Below are positions 1 through 6,881 of a DNA stretch of 13,531 nt, in pieces. A program made the position numbers and the translations under genes. Within the stretch, counting starts at the first letter, position 1. Every line of letters begins with the position of its first letter. Under the pieces are notes generated by a model. That model made no database searches and was not told the origin of the DNA. It was given only the letters and a program-made list of their open reading frames with translations. This stretch comes from Desulfuromonadaceae bacterium (GTDB taxonomy: Bacteria > Desulfobacterota > Desulfuromonadia > Desulfuromonadales > Geopsychrobacteraceae), in NCBI GenBank assembly GCA_030639985.1, contig DAOWKG010000100.1:1-13531 (forward strand). Reading direction: 5' to 3'.

Positions 1-19
1 CGTAACGGTTGCGTAATGA

Positions 20-38
20 TGATCGGGGTCGGACCAAG
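20..38 (+). repeat. 19-bp GGGGTCGGACC-type repeat, copy 1
   Basis: The sequence TGATCGGGGTCGGACCAAG occurs exactly here and again at 167-185. Both copies are preceded by GTAATGAT and followed by TAAC and TTGAAAT-like sequence, so the similarity extends beyond the core. The core contains the small palindrome GGTC-G-GACC. From general knowledge, GGGGTC-centred motifs of this kind often flank REP-associated (IS200-like, Y1) transposase genes. No transposase is present here, so these are probably remnants. Confidence 0.6.
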
Positions 39-166
39 ATAACCTGTTGAAATAATTGAAATTTGACATTGAAATAAGCCTCGAAATCGTATTATGGGCT
101 TGTTTTCGGGGTCAAAAATAGGCTTATAGGTTGTTTATACGAAGGTTTTGTCTACAGGAGTTGTAA

Positions 167-185
167 TGATCGGGGTCGGACCAAG
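167..185 (+). repeat. 19-bp GGGGTCGGACC-type repeat, copy 2
   Basis: This is an exact second copy of the repeat at 20-38, in the same orientation 147 bp downstream. The following bases (CTAACTAATTGAAAT) resemble those after copy 1 with small indels. Direct orientation and shared flanks suggest duplicated ends of one element rather than a regulator operator. Confidence 0.6.
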
Positions 186-342
186 CTAACTAATTGAAAT
201 GAAAAATAATTGCTAGCGAATAAGCATGGAATTTTGCCTTAGACACACCTTTTGGGAGCTAAAATACCTGCTTTAAGGTAGTTGATATTCTCATATAATT
301 TCCCTTTGCCTTTCTGTTTCCCGTGGGACACATTCATACCAT

Positions 343-492
343 GAACTACGTTTTTTCTTCGGCAGCGGGTTGCGAATCTACTACACCATTAGAAACGCTC
401 AAGTAGTTCTGCTGCTGGCTGGTGGAAACAAGTCGAGCCAAACTAAAGACATCGCAAAATCCAAAGAGCTTTTGCTGGAAATGGAGGCATAA
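343..492 (+). pseudogene. 5'-truncated HigB/RelE-like addiction module toxin
   Basis: The frame ending in TAA at 490-492 encodes about 49 residues that match the C-terminal part of the small HigB/RelE-like 'addiction module killer' family. It starts with an ELRFFFGSGLRIYYT segment (family form roughly ELRIHFGPGYRVYF), followed by VVLLLAGGNKSSQTKDI and a final Lys/Glu-rich helix ending KELLLEMEA. Upstream of 343 the same frame stays open back to a stop at 283-285 but has no recognisable toxin sequence, so the N-terminal half of a protein that is normally about 100 residues is missing. The remaining fragment lies 3 nt before the antitoxin start, the normal toxin-antitoxin gene order. The ATG at 341 is in another frame. 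A functional toxin is unlikely. Confidence 0.85.
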
Positions 493-495
493 CCC

Positions 496-774
496 ATGGC
501 TATCAAAACCAAACCTTTTACTGTTTCTGACCATCTCAACTCTCACGAAGACATCCGTATTTTTCTGCAAGAAGCGAATGATACCGGTACTGAGGCGGAA
601 TTCATTCACGCCCTCAACACCGCTGCCCGCGCCAAGGGAATGACCGAGGTTGCCAAAATTGCAGGAGTGACTCGCGCCAGCTTGTACAAATCACTGGCCG
701 AAAACGGTAACCCGAATTTCATCACAATCAGCAAGGTTGTTAAGGCTCTGGGCTGCAAATTGAATGTCGCCTGA
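496..774 (+). CDS. HigA-like addiction module antitoxin (HTH protein), orphaned
   Basis: A 92-residue protein of the 'addiction module antidote' family. It opens with a segment containing FTVSDHLNSHEDIRIFLQEA (residues 8-27), which is typical of this family. It then carries a Cro/C1-type helix-turn-helix at about residues 48-70 (TEVAKIAGVTRASLYKSL), followed by NPNFITISKVVKALG, the usual second half of the HTH domain. A GGAGG at 483-487, inside the toxin remnant, gives a good ribosome binding site for ATG 496. The family antitoxin normally binds the toxin and represses its own operon. Here the toxin is truncated, so it is probably a solitary antitoxin retained as a repressor or as protection against related modules (inference). 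The reading frame is intact. Confidence 0.85.
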   Translation: MAIKTKPFTVSDHLNSHEDIRIFLQEANDTGTEAEFIHALNTAARAKGMTEVAKIAGVTRASLYKSLAENGNPNFITISKVVKALGCKLNVA

Positions 775-939
775 CATAATGAACATGAATCGCCACTTGA
801 AGAGAAACAATAGGGGTCGTGTAATTGCTGCGGATCGGGACAAACCACTTCTGATATAAATTTCTACAATTTTCTCTTTAAATCGGCTGGTAGCACAAAA
901 ACTGCTGGATATAGCAACGATCTCAAACAAAGAAAAACC

Positions 940-969
940 TTCCCAACTCTTATAAAATTACGCTACAAT
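940..969 (+). promoter_or_regulatory. Candidate sigma70 promoter of the kinase operon
   Basis: TACAAT at 964-969 resembles a -10 box. A weak -35 match, TTCCCA, lies at 940-945 with an 18-nt spacer. The 239-bp gap 775-1013 before the kinase start contains no gene, so the operon promoter should lie in it. Only the -10 is convincing. Confidence 0.25.
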
Positions 970-1013
970 AATGTGTTTTTTCAAATCACATCTTCACCAT
1001 TTACGGGAACTCG

Positions 1014-3401
1014 ATGCGCTTACTGGGCAGATTACTCATATCACCATGGCTGTTCTGTCCAGCCTTGGGACTACTATTACTGGGAGGATCACTCCTTGAT
1101 CATCCCACCTTACTAAAACTTGAATACCCGATTTACGACCAATTACTAGGGTTCAAAACTGCCCCCGTCCAAAATCGGGTGGTTTTGATCACTACCGACC
1201 AGCAGCGCCGCCCCGATCCTGATAGATCCACCGGTGATCTGGCAACAATAATTAACAAAGTTCATCAGCTGGGGGGAAAAAATATTGCGCTGCTGACCCC
1301 GGATGATTTTCTTGCGCCAGCGGCGGCTGACATGACCAGCAGCAGTAATTTCAAAAACAGTCAAATCATCATTGCCGCAGCAAGCACGCAACAGAAAATA
1401 CCGGCGACAAAAAGTTTTCCAGCCGCATCATTGTTACCAGCAGCAACGCCATTACCAGAGCCACAACAATTACTACTCGCCCGGCAAAACCCCCTGGCTC
1501 AGTACCGTTTGAACCACCCGAATAATTGGAATTTTTTGCCCGCGCAATTCAACACAAGGCAAACTTCAGCAGCTGGACACCTGATTTTTGCACCCGACGC
1601 GGACGGCAAGATTCGCACGCAAAGTTTACTGATGCCAGCGCAACAGTTTTTAATCCCCTCACTGCCACTACAACTGGCTATTGCAGCCGAGAATGAAAAC
1701 CTGCAAAAGTTACAGACAATTCCACCGCAACTGGCAGGAAAACTCCGTACCGACAAACTGAGGATTCCAGTCATTGGCTATTACCGCCTCCTCCTTGATA
1801 TTGGCTCAAAAAAACGTCCCTTTCAAACCTACACCAGTTCAGACTTGTTGCAGAACAAGCTAAAACAAAACGCCCTGGAAGATAAAGTTGTTCTGATCGG
1901 CCCGATCAGCAGTTACGGAGATCGGCATCAAGTTGCTAACTATGGCGACATGAGCACCAGCGAACTTGCCGCCTTGACAACAGCAACACTGCTGGCGAAT
2001 TCAGCAACACAGCGACCCAACTGGGCCTGGTTACTAGAGACATCGATCCTGCTCTACTTTACCGTTCTGCTGGTACTCCTTATTCCCAGACTTTCGTACC
2101 GAGCCGGGCTGACTACCATTATCCTCTTTTTAAGCGCTTGGATTATGGTTGCGGCAGGAGCCTTGATCGTATTCGCAATCTGGTTAAAAGTTGTTCCCGC
2201 CATCATTTTCGGACTGGGCGGTTTCACACTGGTACGTTGGCATATCGGCAGTCGGGAAAGATTTCGCCAGCAACAAGAAAACTACAAAACTCTGGCACAA
2301 AGATTTCAGGAACAGGGATTGCTCGACCTGGCCCTGGAAAAAGCTCTGCTGATTACACCCAATAATAAATCGAGCAAAACTATGCTCTACAATCTGGGGC
2401 TCGAATTTGAGCGCAAACGGATGCCCCACAATGCGACAGCCGTTTATCAACACCTGTTGCAAGCTGGCCGCTTTCGCGACACCAAACAACGACTGCAGCG
2501 GCTAGCAAAACCAGACCAAACCATGATTCGATCATCCAATGACAATGCTACCGTCATCCTGAACCCAACTGGGGAAAAACCGACCCTGGGTCGCTATCGG
2601 ATTGAGAGTGAACTGGGTCAGGGGGCAATGGGGACGGTATATCTTGGCATCGATCCAAAAATAAACCGTCAGGTGGCAATCAAAACCTTGTCCTACCAAC
2701 AAATTGATGGGGCCGATTTACCTCAGGTTAAAACCCGCTTTTTCCGTGAAGCGGAAGCGGCTGGCAACCTCAGTCATCCAAATATTGTCACCATCTACGA
2801 TGTCGGCGAGGAGGCCGACTTGGCTTTTTTTGCGATGGAACTACTCGAAGGTAAGGACCTGAGCCATTATTGCCAGCCGAAGCAACGCCTTCCGGTCGCC
2901 CAAGTAATTGCTATTATTTCCCAAATTGCAGCCGCCCTTGATTACGCCCACCAGCAAGGGGTTGTCCATCGGGATATCAAACCAGCCAATATCATTTTGA
3001 TCGCTGATGGACAGGTCAAAATTACCGATTTTGGCATTGCCAGAGTTTCTGCCAGTACCCAGACTGAAACCGGAATTATCCTCGGTACTCCCAGTTACAT
3101 GTCCCCGGAGCAGGTTGCCGGGAAAAAAGTTGATGGTCGTTCCGACCTGTTTTCCCTCGGTACGGTTATGTATGAACTTCTCAGTGGTAAAAAACCGTTC
3201 CAAGGGGAAAACCTGACCGCACTGATGTACAACATTTCCATCGCCAACTACCAGCCACTGGCAAAGGTTTGTCCAAAATTGCCCGACCGCTGCTACACTA
3301 TTGTTGATAAACTGCTGCAAAAAACTTTAACACGGCGATTTAAGTCGACGACAAAGTTACAGCAAGAGCTACAGGCACTCCAAAACACACTGGAGAAATG
3401 A
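1014..3401 (+). CDS. CHASE2 sensor / TPR-like / Ser-Thr protein kinase (membrane)
   Basis: A 795-residue Hanks-type kinase with an external sensor. Residues about 12-28 form an N-terminal membrane anchor. Residues 35-330 form a CHASE2-like extracytoplasmic domain, opening with a conserved-looking LEYPIYDQLLGF and ending DKVVLIGPISSYGDRH. Three membrane helices follow at about 338-358, 363-388 and 391-407. A TPR-like segment at 424-485 leads into the kinase domain at 528-790. The kinase residues are all visible: glycine loop GQGAMGTV 535-542, VAIK lysine K557, alpha-C glutamate near E579, HRDIKPAN 652-659, DFG 672-674 and SPE 697-699. The activation loop has candidate phospho-threonines in TQTETG 682-687. 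It should autophosphorylate and phosphorylate cytoplasmic targets in response to a periplasmic signal. The stop codon overlaps the start of the PP2C gene (ATGA), indicating translational coupling with its presumed antagonist. Confidence 0.93.
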   Translation: MRLLGRLLISPWLFCPALGLLLLGGSLLDHPTLLKLEYPIYDQLLGFKTAPVQNRVVLITTDQQRRPDPDRSTGDLATIINKVHQLGGKNIALLTPDDFLAPAAADMTSSSNFKNSQIIIAAASTQQKIPATKSFPAASLLPAATPLPEPQQLLLARQNPLAQYRLNHPNNWNFLPAQFNTRQTSAAGHLIFAPDADGKIRTQSLLMPAQQFLIPSLPLQLAIAAENENLQKLQTIPPQLAGKLRTDKLRIPVIGYYRLLLDIGSKKRPFQTYTSSDLLQNKLKQNALEDKVVLIGPISSYGDRHQVANYGDMSTSELAALTTATLLANSATQRPNWAWLLETSILLYFTVLLVLLIPRLSYRAGLTTIILFLSAWIMVAAGALIVFAIWLKVVPAIIFGLGGFTLVRWHIGSRERFRQQQENYKTLAQRFQEQGLLDLALEKALLITPNNKSSKTMLYNLGLEFERKRMPHNATAVYQHLLQAGRFRDTKQRLQRLAKPDQTMIRSSNDNATVILNPTGEKPTLGRYRIESELGQGAMGTVYLGIDPKINRQVAIKTLSYQQIDGADLPQVKTRFFREAEAAGNLSHPNIVTIYDVGEEADLAFFAMELLEGKDLSHYCQPKQRLPVAQVIAIISQIAAALDYAHQQGVVHRDIKPANIILIADGQVKITDFGIARVSASTQTETGIILGTPSYMSPEQVAGKKVDGRSDLFSLGTVMYELLSGKKPFQGENLTALMYNISIANYQPLAKVCPKLPDRCYTIVDKLLQKTLTRRFKSTTKLQQELQALQNTLEK

Positions 3402-4132
3402 TGAAGCTACAAGTTTGTGCAAAAACCGATGTCGGTCGAGCGCGGAAAAACAATGAAGATTTGTTTTTTGTCGATGTAGAGCAGGGACTATTTGTTGTTG
3501 CCGATGGCATGGGAGGTCATGCCGCTGGCGAAGTAGCAAGCCAAATAGCGATTGAAACAGTTTGTAGTTTTTTGCCAATAACAGACTGCTGCAATCCTCA
3601 AGAACAACTCCAGCAAGCGCTAGAAAAAGCCAACCAGGCAGTTGAACAAGCAGCAAACGGCAACCCCAAATGGAAAAAAATGGGAACCACCCTCAGTATC
3701 GTCCTGCTTCATAACCAACGGGGATACCTCGCCCATGTCGGTGACAGCCGAGTTTATTGTTTACATAACTCCCAACTAGAACAAATAAGTGATGATCACT
3801 CGCTGGTAGGCGAGCAGATACGCCTTGGCATCATTACCCCAGAGCAAGCAAAAACCTCAACTTTCAGCAACGTCCTGTTACAGGCAATTGGAGTTACCCC
3901 AGAGCTTGATATCTGCCAAAAAAATATCAAGCTGGCTAGCGGAGATCGCTTGCTACTATGTAGTGACGGACTAACCGATATGGTCAACGACGCAGAGATA
4001 GAAAGAACTTTAAAACAACCAGATTCACTAAATATCTGCTGTGATAAATTAGTTGAGAAAGCCCTTGCTGCGGGGGGGAGAGATAATATTACCGTTGTCG
4101 TACTACAAATTGACCAACTGAATCAAAAATAA
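3398..4132 (+). CDS. PP2C-family Ser/Thr protein phosphatase
   Basis: A soluble single-domain PP2C/PPM phosphatase of 244 residues, a usual bacterial size. Motifs occur in family order: a start of the form KTDVGRARKNNED (residues 9-21), VADGMGGHAAGEVAS (34-48) with metal-binding D36 and G37, MGTTLS (95-100), HVGDSRVY (113-120), CSDGLTDMV (188-196) with D190, and GGRDNITVVV (226-235) with D229. It should use two Mn/Mg ions to dephosphorylate phospho-Ser/Thr, probably the upstream kinase and its FHA partner. The start overlaps the kinase stop. ATG 3398 and ATG 3401 are consecutive in-frame codons and either may be used; GGAGA at 3392-3396 is close to both. The FHA gene follows after 14 nt. Confidence 0.93.
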   Translation: MMKLQVCAKTDVGRARKNNEDLFFVDVEQGLFVVADGMGGHAAGEVASQIAIETVCSFLPITDCCNPQEQLQQALEKANQAVEQAANGNPKWKKMGTTLSIVLLHNQRGYLAHVGDSRVYCLHNSQLEQISDDHSLVGEQIRLGIITPEQAKTSTFSNVLLQAIGVTPELDICQKNIKLASGDRLLLCSDGLTDMVNDAEIERTLKQPDSLNICCDKLVEKALAAGGRDNITVVVLQIDQLNQK

Positions 4133-4146
4133 TATGGAGCTAATTG

Positions 4147-4521
4147 ATGTTAAAAATTGAACTGGAATATCAGGGGAAAATCCTGGCAACTTTTGAAACC
4201 GACAACGAACAAATCAGTGTTGGACGCAATCCTAAAAACGATATAAATATCGACAACCTCGCTGTCTCCAACTTCCATGCAATTATTAGAAAGATCATGA
4301 ATACTTACTACATTGAGGATCTCGGCAGTACAAACGGAACCTTCGTCAATGAAAAAAAGGTGGGTAAATATGAATTGCTCGATGGTGATGAAGTTATTAT
4401 TGGCAAACACAGCCTGAAATTTAGCAACACCGGAAGTGACGCCAAAGATCTGACCGACTTTGATAAAACTGTAATTCTCGATACCAAAAAGCAAAAAGAG
4501 CTGTTAGCCAAAAATGGCTAA
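4147..4521 (+). CDS. Small FHA-domain phosphothreonine-binding protein
   Basis: A 124-residue cytoplasmic protein made almost entirely of one forkhead-associated domain. The phosphopeptide-binding residues are present: GR at 26-27, S41/H44 in SNFHA, and STNGT at 61-65, followed by the LLDGDEVIIGKHSLKF strand pattern. The tail carries DFDKTVILDTKK (residues 104-115). T108 is a candidate phosphosite because the same TVIL core appears in the linker before the kinase domain of the operon's kinase. I chose ATG 4147 because GGAG at 4136-4139 is 7 nt upstream; an in-frame TTG at 4144 is only 4 nt away. It is the third gene of a kinase-phosphatase-FHA operon and probably acts as reader or regulatory substrate, as GarA-type proteins do (analogy, not shown). 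Confidence 0.92.
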   Translation: MLKIELEYQGKILATFETDNEQISVGRNPKNDINIDNLAVSNFHAIIRKIMNTYYIEDLGSTNGTFVNEKKVGKYELLDGDEVIIGKHSLKFSNTGSDAKDLTDFDKTVILDTKKQKELLAKNG

Positions 4522-4536
4522 TTTTGGGGTAATGAA

Positions 4537-4586
4537 TAAACCTTCTCGGTGAACGTAAAAAACTAAATATTCACCGAGAAGGTTTA
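4537..4586. terminator. Bidirectional terminator, perfect 17-bp inverted repeat
   Basis: The arms TAAACCTTCTCGGTGAA (4537-4553) and TTCACCGAGAAGGTTTA (4570-4586) are exact reverse complements around a 16-nt A-rich loop. It sits 15 bp after the FHA stop and 8 bp beyond the end of the convergent cytochrome gene, so it can serve both. The U-tract is short on each side, and the loop is larger than in most intrinsic terminators. Confidence 0.75.
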
Positions 4587-4594
4587 ATGTTAAA

Positions 4595-4912
4595 TCATTT
4601 CTTAACGTGACAGCGCTTGCAGCTTTTTTTCGCTGCGAAAGCAACCGTGCCATTATGGCATTTGCCACACTGCTCGCCAGCATAAATTTTCTTCATTTTA
4701 ATTTCCACCGTTCCCTGCTTCATTTTCGAAAACATTTCCGCATTGTGGCAATCCTTACATTTAAACCCAGCTTCTTTATGAATTTTACCCGAAAACTCAA
4801 CCGCCCCCATCTTAGCTTTATCAAAACTGAGCGTTTTATTTGCCGGCACAGCAATCGCCCCGGTAGCAATGACAAAAAGCAATAACAACAAAAACAAGCC
4901 AATTCTCTTCAT
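4595..4912 (-). CDS. Periplasmic triheme c7-type cytochrome
   Basis: A 105-residue secreted protein. Residues 1-21 form a signal peptide (MKRIGLFLLL start, a run of hydrophobic residues, cleavage near AIA or VPA). The mature part has three CXXCH heme sites: CKDCH 52-56, CGKCH 82-86 and CKRCH 98-102. Length and layout fit the c(7)-type triheme family, small periplasmic electron carriers of Desulfuromonadales and relatives. The start is taken at the second ATG because AAAGGG lies 7 nt upstream of it; the ATG two codons earlier (4918) would be 1 nt from that site. Oddity: the mature chain has only one histidine (H45) besides those in CXXCH, so the three hemes cannot all be bis-histidine coordinated. 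M60, M64 and M73 are possible ligands. The gene is convergent with the kinase operon. Confidence 0.9.
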   Translation of the reverse strand: MKRIGLFLLLLLFVIATGAIAVPANKTLSFDKAKMGAVEFSGKIHKEAGFKCKDCHNAEMFSKMKQGTVEIKMKKIYAGEQCGKCHNGTVAFAAKKSCKRCHVKK

Positions 4913-4931
4913 AACCATTCCCTTTCTAGTG

Positions 4932-4966
4932 ATTTATATATATAAATACATAAACGCTTGGTGTAA
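4932..4966 (-). promoter_or_regulatory. Candidate cytochrome promoter with a 16-bp AT palindrome
   Basis: On the minus strand TTACAC (4966-4961) and TATATA (4944-4939) are separated by 16 nt, a plausible sigma70 promoter for the cytochrome gene. The -10 lies inside ATTTATATATATAAAT (4932-4947), a perfect 16-bp palindrome that could be an operator or simply AT-rich DNA. Confidence 0.35.
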
Positions 4967-5068
4967 CTCTCGAATTGAGCATAAACTAAAATCGCGTCTA
5001 TTGTCTAATATTGGTTTCAAAGCAATAAACATTATGAAAAACAACCTGAAATAGGTTAGAATTGTTTT

Positions 5069-5097
5069 TTGCTTTTCATCATCTGGTTCATTTAAAT
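5069..5097 (+). promoter_or_regulatory. Candidate promoter of the EAL/HDOD gene
   Basis: TTGCTT (5069-5074) and TTAAAT (5092-5097) are 17 nt apart, about 65 nt before the EAL/HDOD start. Just upstream is a small hairpin, AACCT 5043-5047 with AGGTT 5053-5057. The boxes match consensus only moderately. Confidence 0.3.
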
Positions 5098-5163
5098 ACA
5101 AGATCATATCTTTTCAACATTACCATGAACCATTGGTAGCAGGTTTAAACAAAAGGAAATGCC

Positions 5164-6375
5164 TTGGAACATTTTATTGCTCGGCAACCCATTTTCGATA
5201 CCAATAATAAGGTCTACGCCTACGAACTGCTATTTCGCTCCGGGCTACACAATTATTTTGATTGTGACGATGCCGACTACGCTGCTGCCAGTATCATTGC
5301 CAATACCAATCTGTTGTTTGACCTGAACGAAATGATTGGTGACACTAAAGCCTTCATCAACTGTACTGCCAAAGTTCTGCGGGAGGATTTAATTACCACC
5401 CTGCCCCGCCAATATGCTGTAGTTGAGGTTCTCGAAGACGTTGAACCTGATGCCAGCATCATTGCCGCCTGTCGCCGGCTGAAAGATCAAGGCTATCTTT
5501 TGGCGCTGGATGACTTTGTCTACCATGAGAATTATGAACCGTTACTGGAACTGGCGGATATTATCAAGGTCGATTTTCTTCTCAGCGATGTTGCCGAGCA
5601 GGAACACTTAGCTAAAACAATGATCCCCCGCGGGATTAAAATGTTGGCCGAGAAAGTAGAGACCTATGAAGTCTATGAGCAAGCTAAACAAATGGGCTAC
5701 CAATTGTTTCAGGGGTACTATTTTGCCAGACCGGTAATTATCTCCCGCAAAGATATCCCCACTAATAAAATTCAGTTCTTACGTATTCTTAAAGATATTC
5801 ATGCCGAGGAAGTCGACTTTAAAAAACTGGCATTAACAATTCAAAGTGAGGTTTCCCTCTCCTATAAATTGCTTAAACTGATCAACTCAGCCGCTTTTGC
5901 CCTGCGCCACAAAGTCACCTCAATTTTGCAAGCACTGTCATTGCTTGGTCTGCGGGAAATACGCTCCTGGATTTCACTTTTATCGATTGCCTCTATGGCA
6001 GAGGACAAACCGGCTGAATTAGTTATCAGCTCCCTTATCCGTGCCCGTCTTTGTGAAAAACTGGCACAACAATGTAAAATGGGAGATCGCAAGGAGGACC
6101 TGTTCTTGATGGGACTATTCTCCCTCCTTGACGTTATCATGTCCCGTCCCATCGATGAAATTTTGAGTGAGATTACCGTTGAAGATGATATCCTCGAAGC
6201 ACTAACCGGCACATCTGGAACCACCAAAAATATTTTAGATTTGGTTATCGCCATGGAAAAAGGGGAGTGGGAACAGGTATCAGCTCTGGCCACTGAACTC
6301 CAGATTGATGAACAAAAACTCCCAAGCTGCTATCTTGATGCCGTTAAATGGGCGCAGGATATCTATTCAATATAA
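5164..6375 (+). CDS. EAL-HDOD (YuxH-type) signalling protein
   Basis: A 403-residue cytoplasmic protein with an N-terminal EAL-like domain (about 1-195) and a C-terminal HDOD domain (about 205-400). It begins with the family hallmark MEHFIARQPIFD, which fixes the start at TTG 5164; AAGGAAA lies just upstream. The EAL signature is YELLFRSG, so E21 is kept but the motif is ELL rather than EAL. Other c-di-GMP phosphodiesterase positions look present: N66, E88, D116-D117 in LDDF, K135, E163 and Q183 in FQGYYF. HDOD sequence is clear in SLSYKLLKLINSAAF and ALSLLGLREIRSWI. Such proteins regulate motility or c-di-GMP-linked processes; some relatives hydrolyse c-di-GMP and others do not, so activity is open. 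MsrB follows 18 nt downstream and may be co-transcribed. Confidence 0.9.
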   Translation: MEHFIARQPIFDTNNKVYAYELLFRSGLHNYFDCDDADYAAASIIANTNLLFDLNEMIGDTKAFINCTAKVLREDLITTLPRQYAVVEVLEDVEPDASIIAACRRLKDQGYLLALDDFVYHENYEPLLELADIIKVDFLLSDVAEQEHLAKTMIPRGIKMLAEKVETYEVYEQAKQMGYQLFQGYYFARPVIISRKDIPTNKIQFLRILKDIHAEEVDFKKLALTIQSEVSLSYKLLKLINSAAFALRHKVTSILQALSLLGLREIRSWISLLSIASMAEDKPAELVISSLIRARLCEKLAQQCKMGDRKEDLFLMGLFSLLDVIMSRPIDEILSEITVEDDILEALTGTSGTTKNILDLVIAMEKGEWEQVSALATELQIDEQKLPSCYLDAVKWAQDIYSI

Positions 6376-6393
6376 ATTTATTCTAAGTAACCG

Positions 6394-6789
6394 ATGATAA
6401 AAAAAGTTAAACTCTCCGCTGCCGAGTGGCGACAACGGTTAAGTCCGGAAGTTTATGCTATAACTCGTGCTGCGGAAACCGAACCGCCGTTTAGCGGAGA
6501 ATATTGGGATCAACACAATAAGGGGATTTACCATTGTGCCTGTTGCAGGCTGGAACTGTTTCATTCCCGCGATAAATACGACTCTGGAACCGGTTGGCCA
6601 AGTTTTAATCAGCCAATCGTTGCTACCAACATCAACAACAGGGCAGATCATAGCCGGTTTCCACCTCGCACAAAAGTTGTCTGCGCCAGTTGTGATGCCC
6701 ACTTGGGGCATGTTTTTCCGGAACCGGCACAAGCGACCGGTCAGCGTTATTGTATAAATTCAGCAGCACTCGAATTTTTTCCTGAATAG
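6394..6789 (+). CDS. msrB: Peptide-methionine (R)-S-oxide reductase MsrB
   Basis: A 131-residue single-domain MsrB, which reduces the R epimer of methionine sulfoxide in oxidised proteins. The diagnostic motifs are present: DSGTGWPSF (63-71), ASCDAHLGHVF (98-108) and RYCINSAAL (118-126) with catalytic C120. Zinc is bound by two CxxC pairs, C48/C51 and C97/C100, so it is the zinc-containing form. No signal peptide is seen, so it should act in the cytoplasm. It follows the EAL/HDOD gene closely with no terminator between them and only a weak ribosome binding site. A repair enzyme for oxidised methionine fits an anaerobe that meets oxygen (inference). Confidence 0.96.
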   Translation: MIKKVKLSAAEWRQRLSPEVYAITRAAETEPPFSGEYWDQHNKGIYHCACCRLELFHSRDKYDSGTGWPSFNQPIVATNINNRADHSRFPPRTKVVCASCDAHLGHVFPEPAQATGQRYCINSAALEFFPE

Positions 6790-6827
6790 TGCCATAATAA
6801 TCTAATCCATTTTGCACATGAAGATAA

Positions 6828-6856
6828 TTGACACCCTCTTTGTGGCAAGGTACAAA
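6828..6856 (+). promoter_or_regulatory. Sigma70-type promoter for the zinc-ribbon gene
   Basis: A perfect -35 box TTGACA (6828-6833) is followed after 17 nt by TACAAA (6851-6856) as -10. Transcription would start near 6863, leaving a 5' leader of about 20 nt with AAGGAGAT at 6871-6878 before ATG 6882. This is the best vegetative promoter in the window. Confidence 0.6.
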
Positions 6857-6881
6857 CTACACCTTTTTCCAAGGAGATCGA

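Larger units (their letters stand above)
1..342. other. Intergenic accessory region without a gene
   Basis: I see no supportable coding region here. The stretch holds two copies of a 19-bp repeat (20-38 and 167-185) and interleaved inverted repeats: TTTGAC at 62-67 with GTCAAA at 111-116, and ATAAGCCT at 74-81 with AGGCTTAT at 120-127. The DNA is AT-rich and runs directly into the broken toxin gene. It looks like debris of a mobile or repeat element, which is inference. Confidence 0.5.

Noticed and set aside
2841..3320. 159-codon open frame on the minus strand inside the kinase gene
   Set aside because: It lies opposite the clearly conserved kinase catalytic domain, has no recognisable domain or ribosome binding site, and is explained as a shadow of that gene.
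6828..6881. N-terminal extension of the zinc-ribbon protein from TTG 6828
   Set aside because: The extension overlaps the consensus -35 and -10 boxes, and ATG 6882 has an excellent ribosome binding site.
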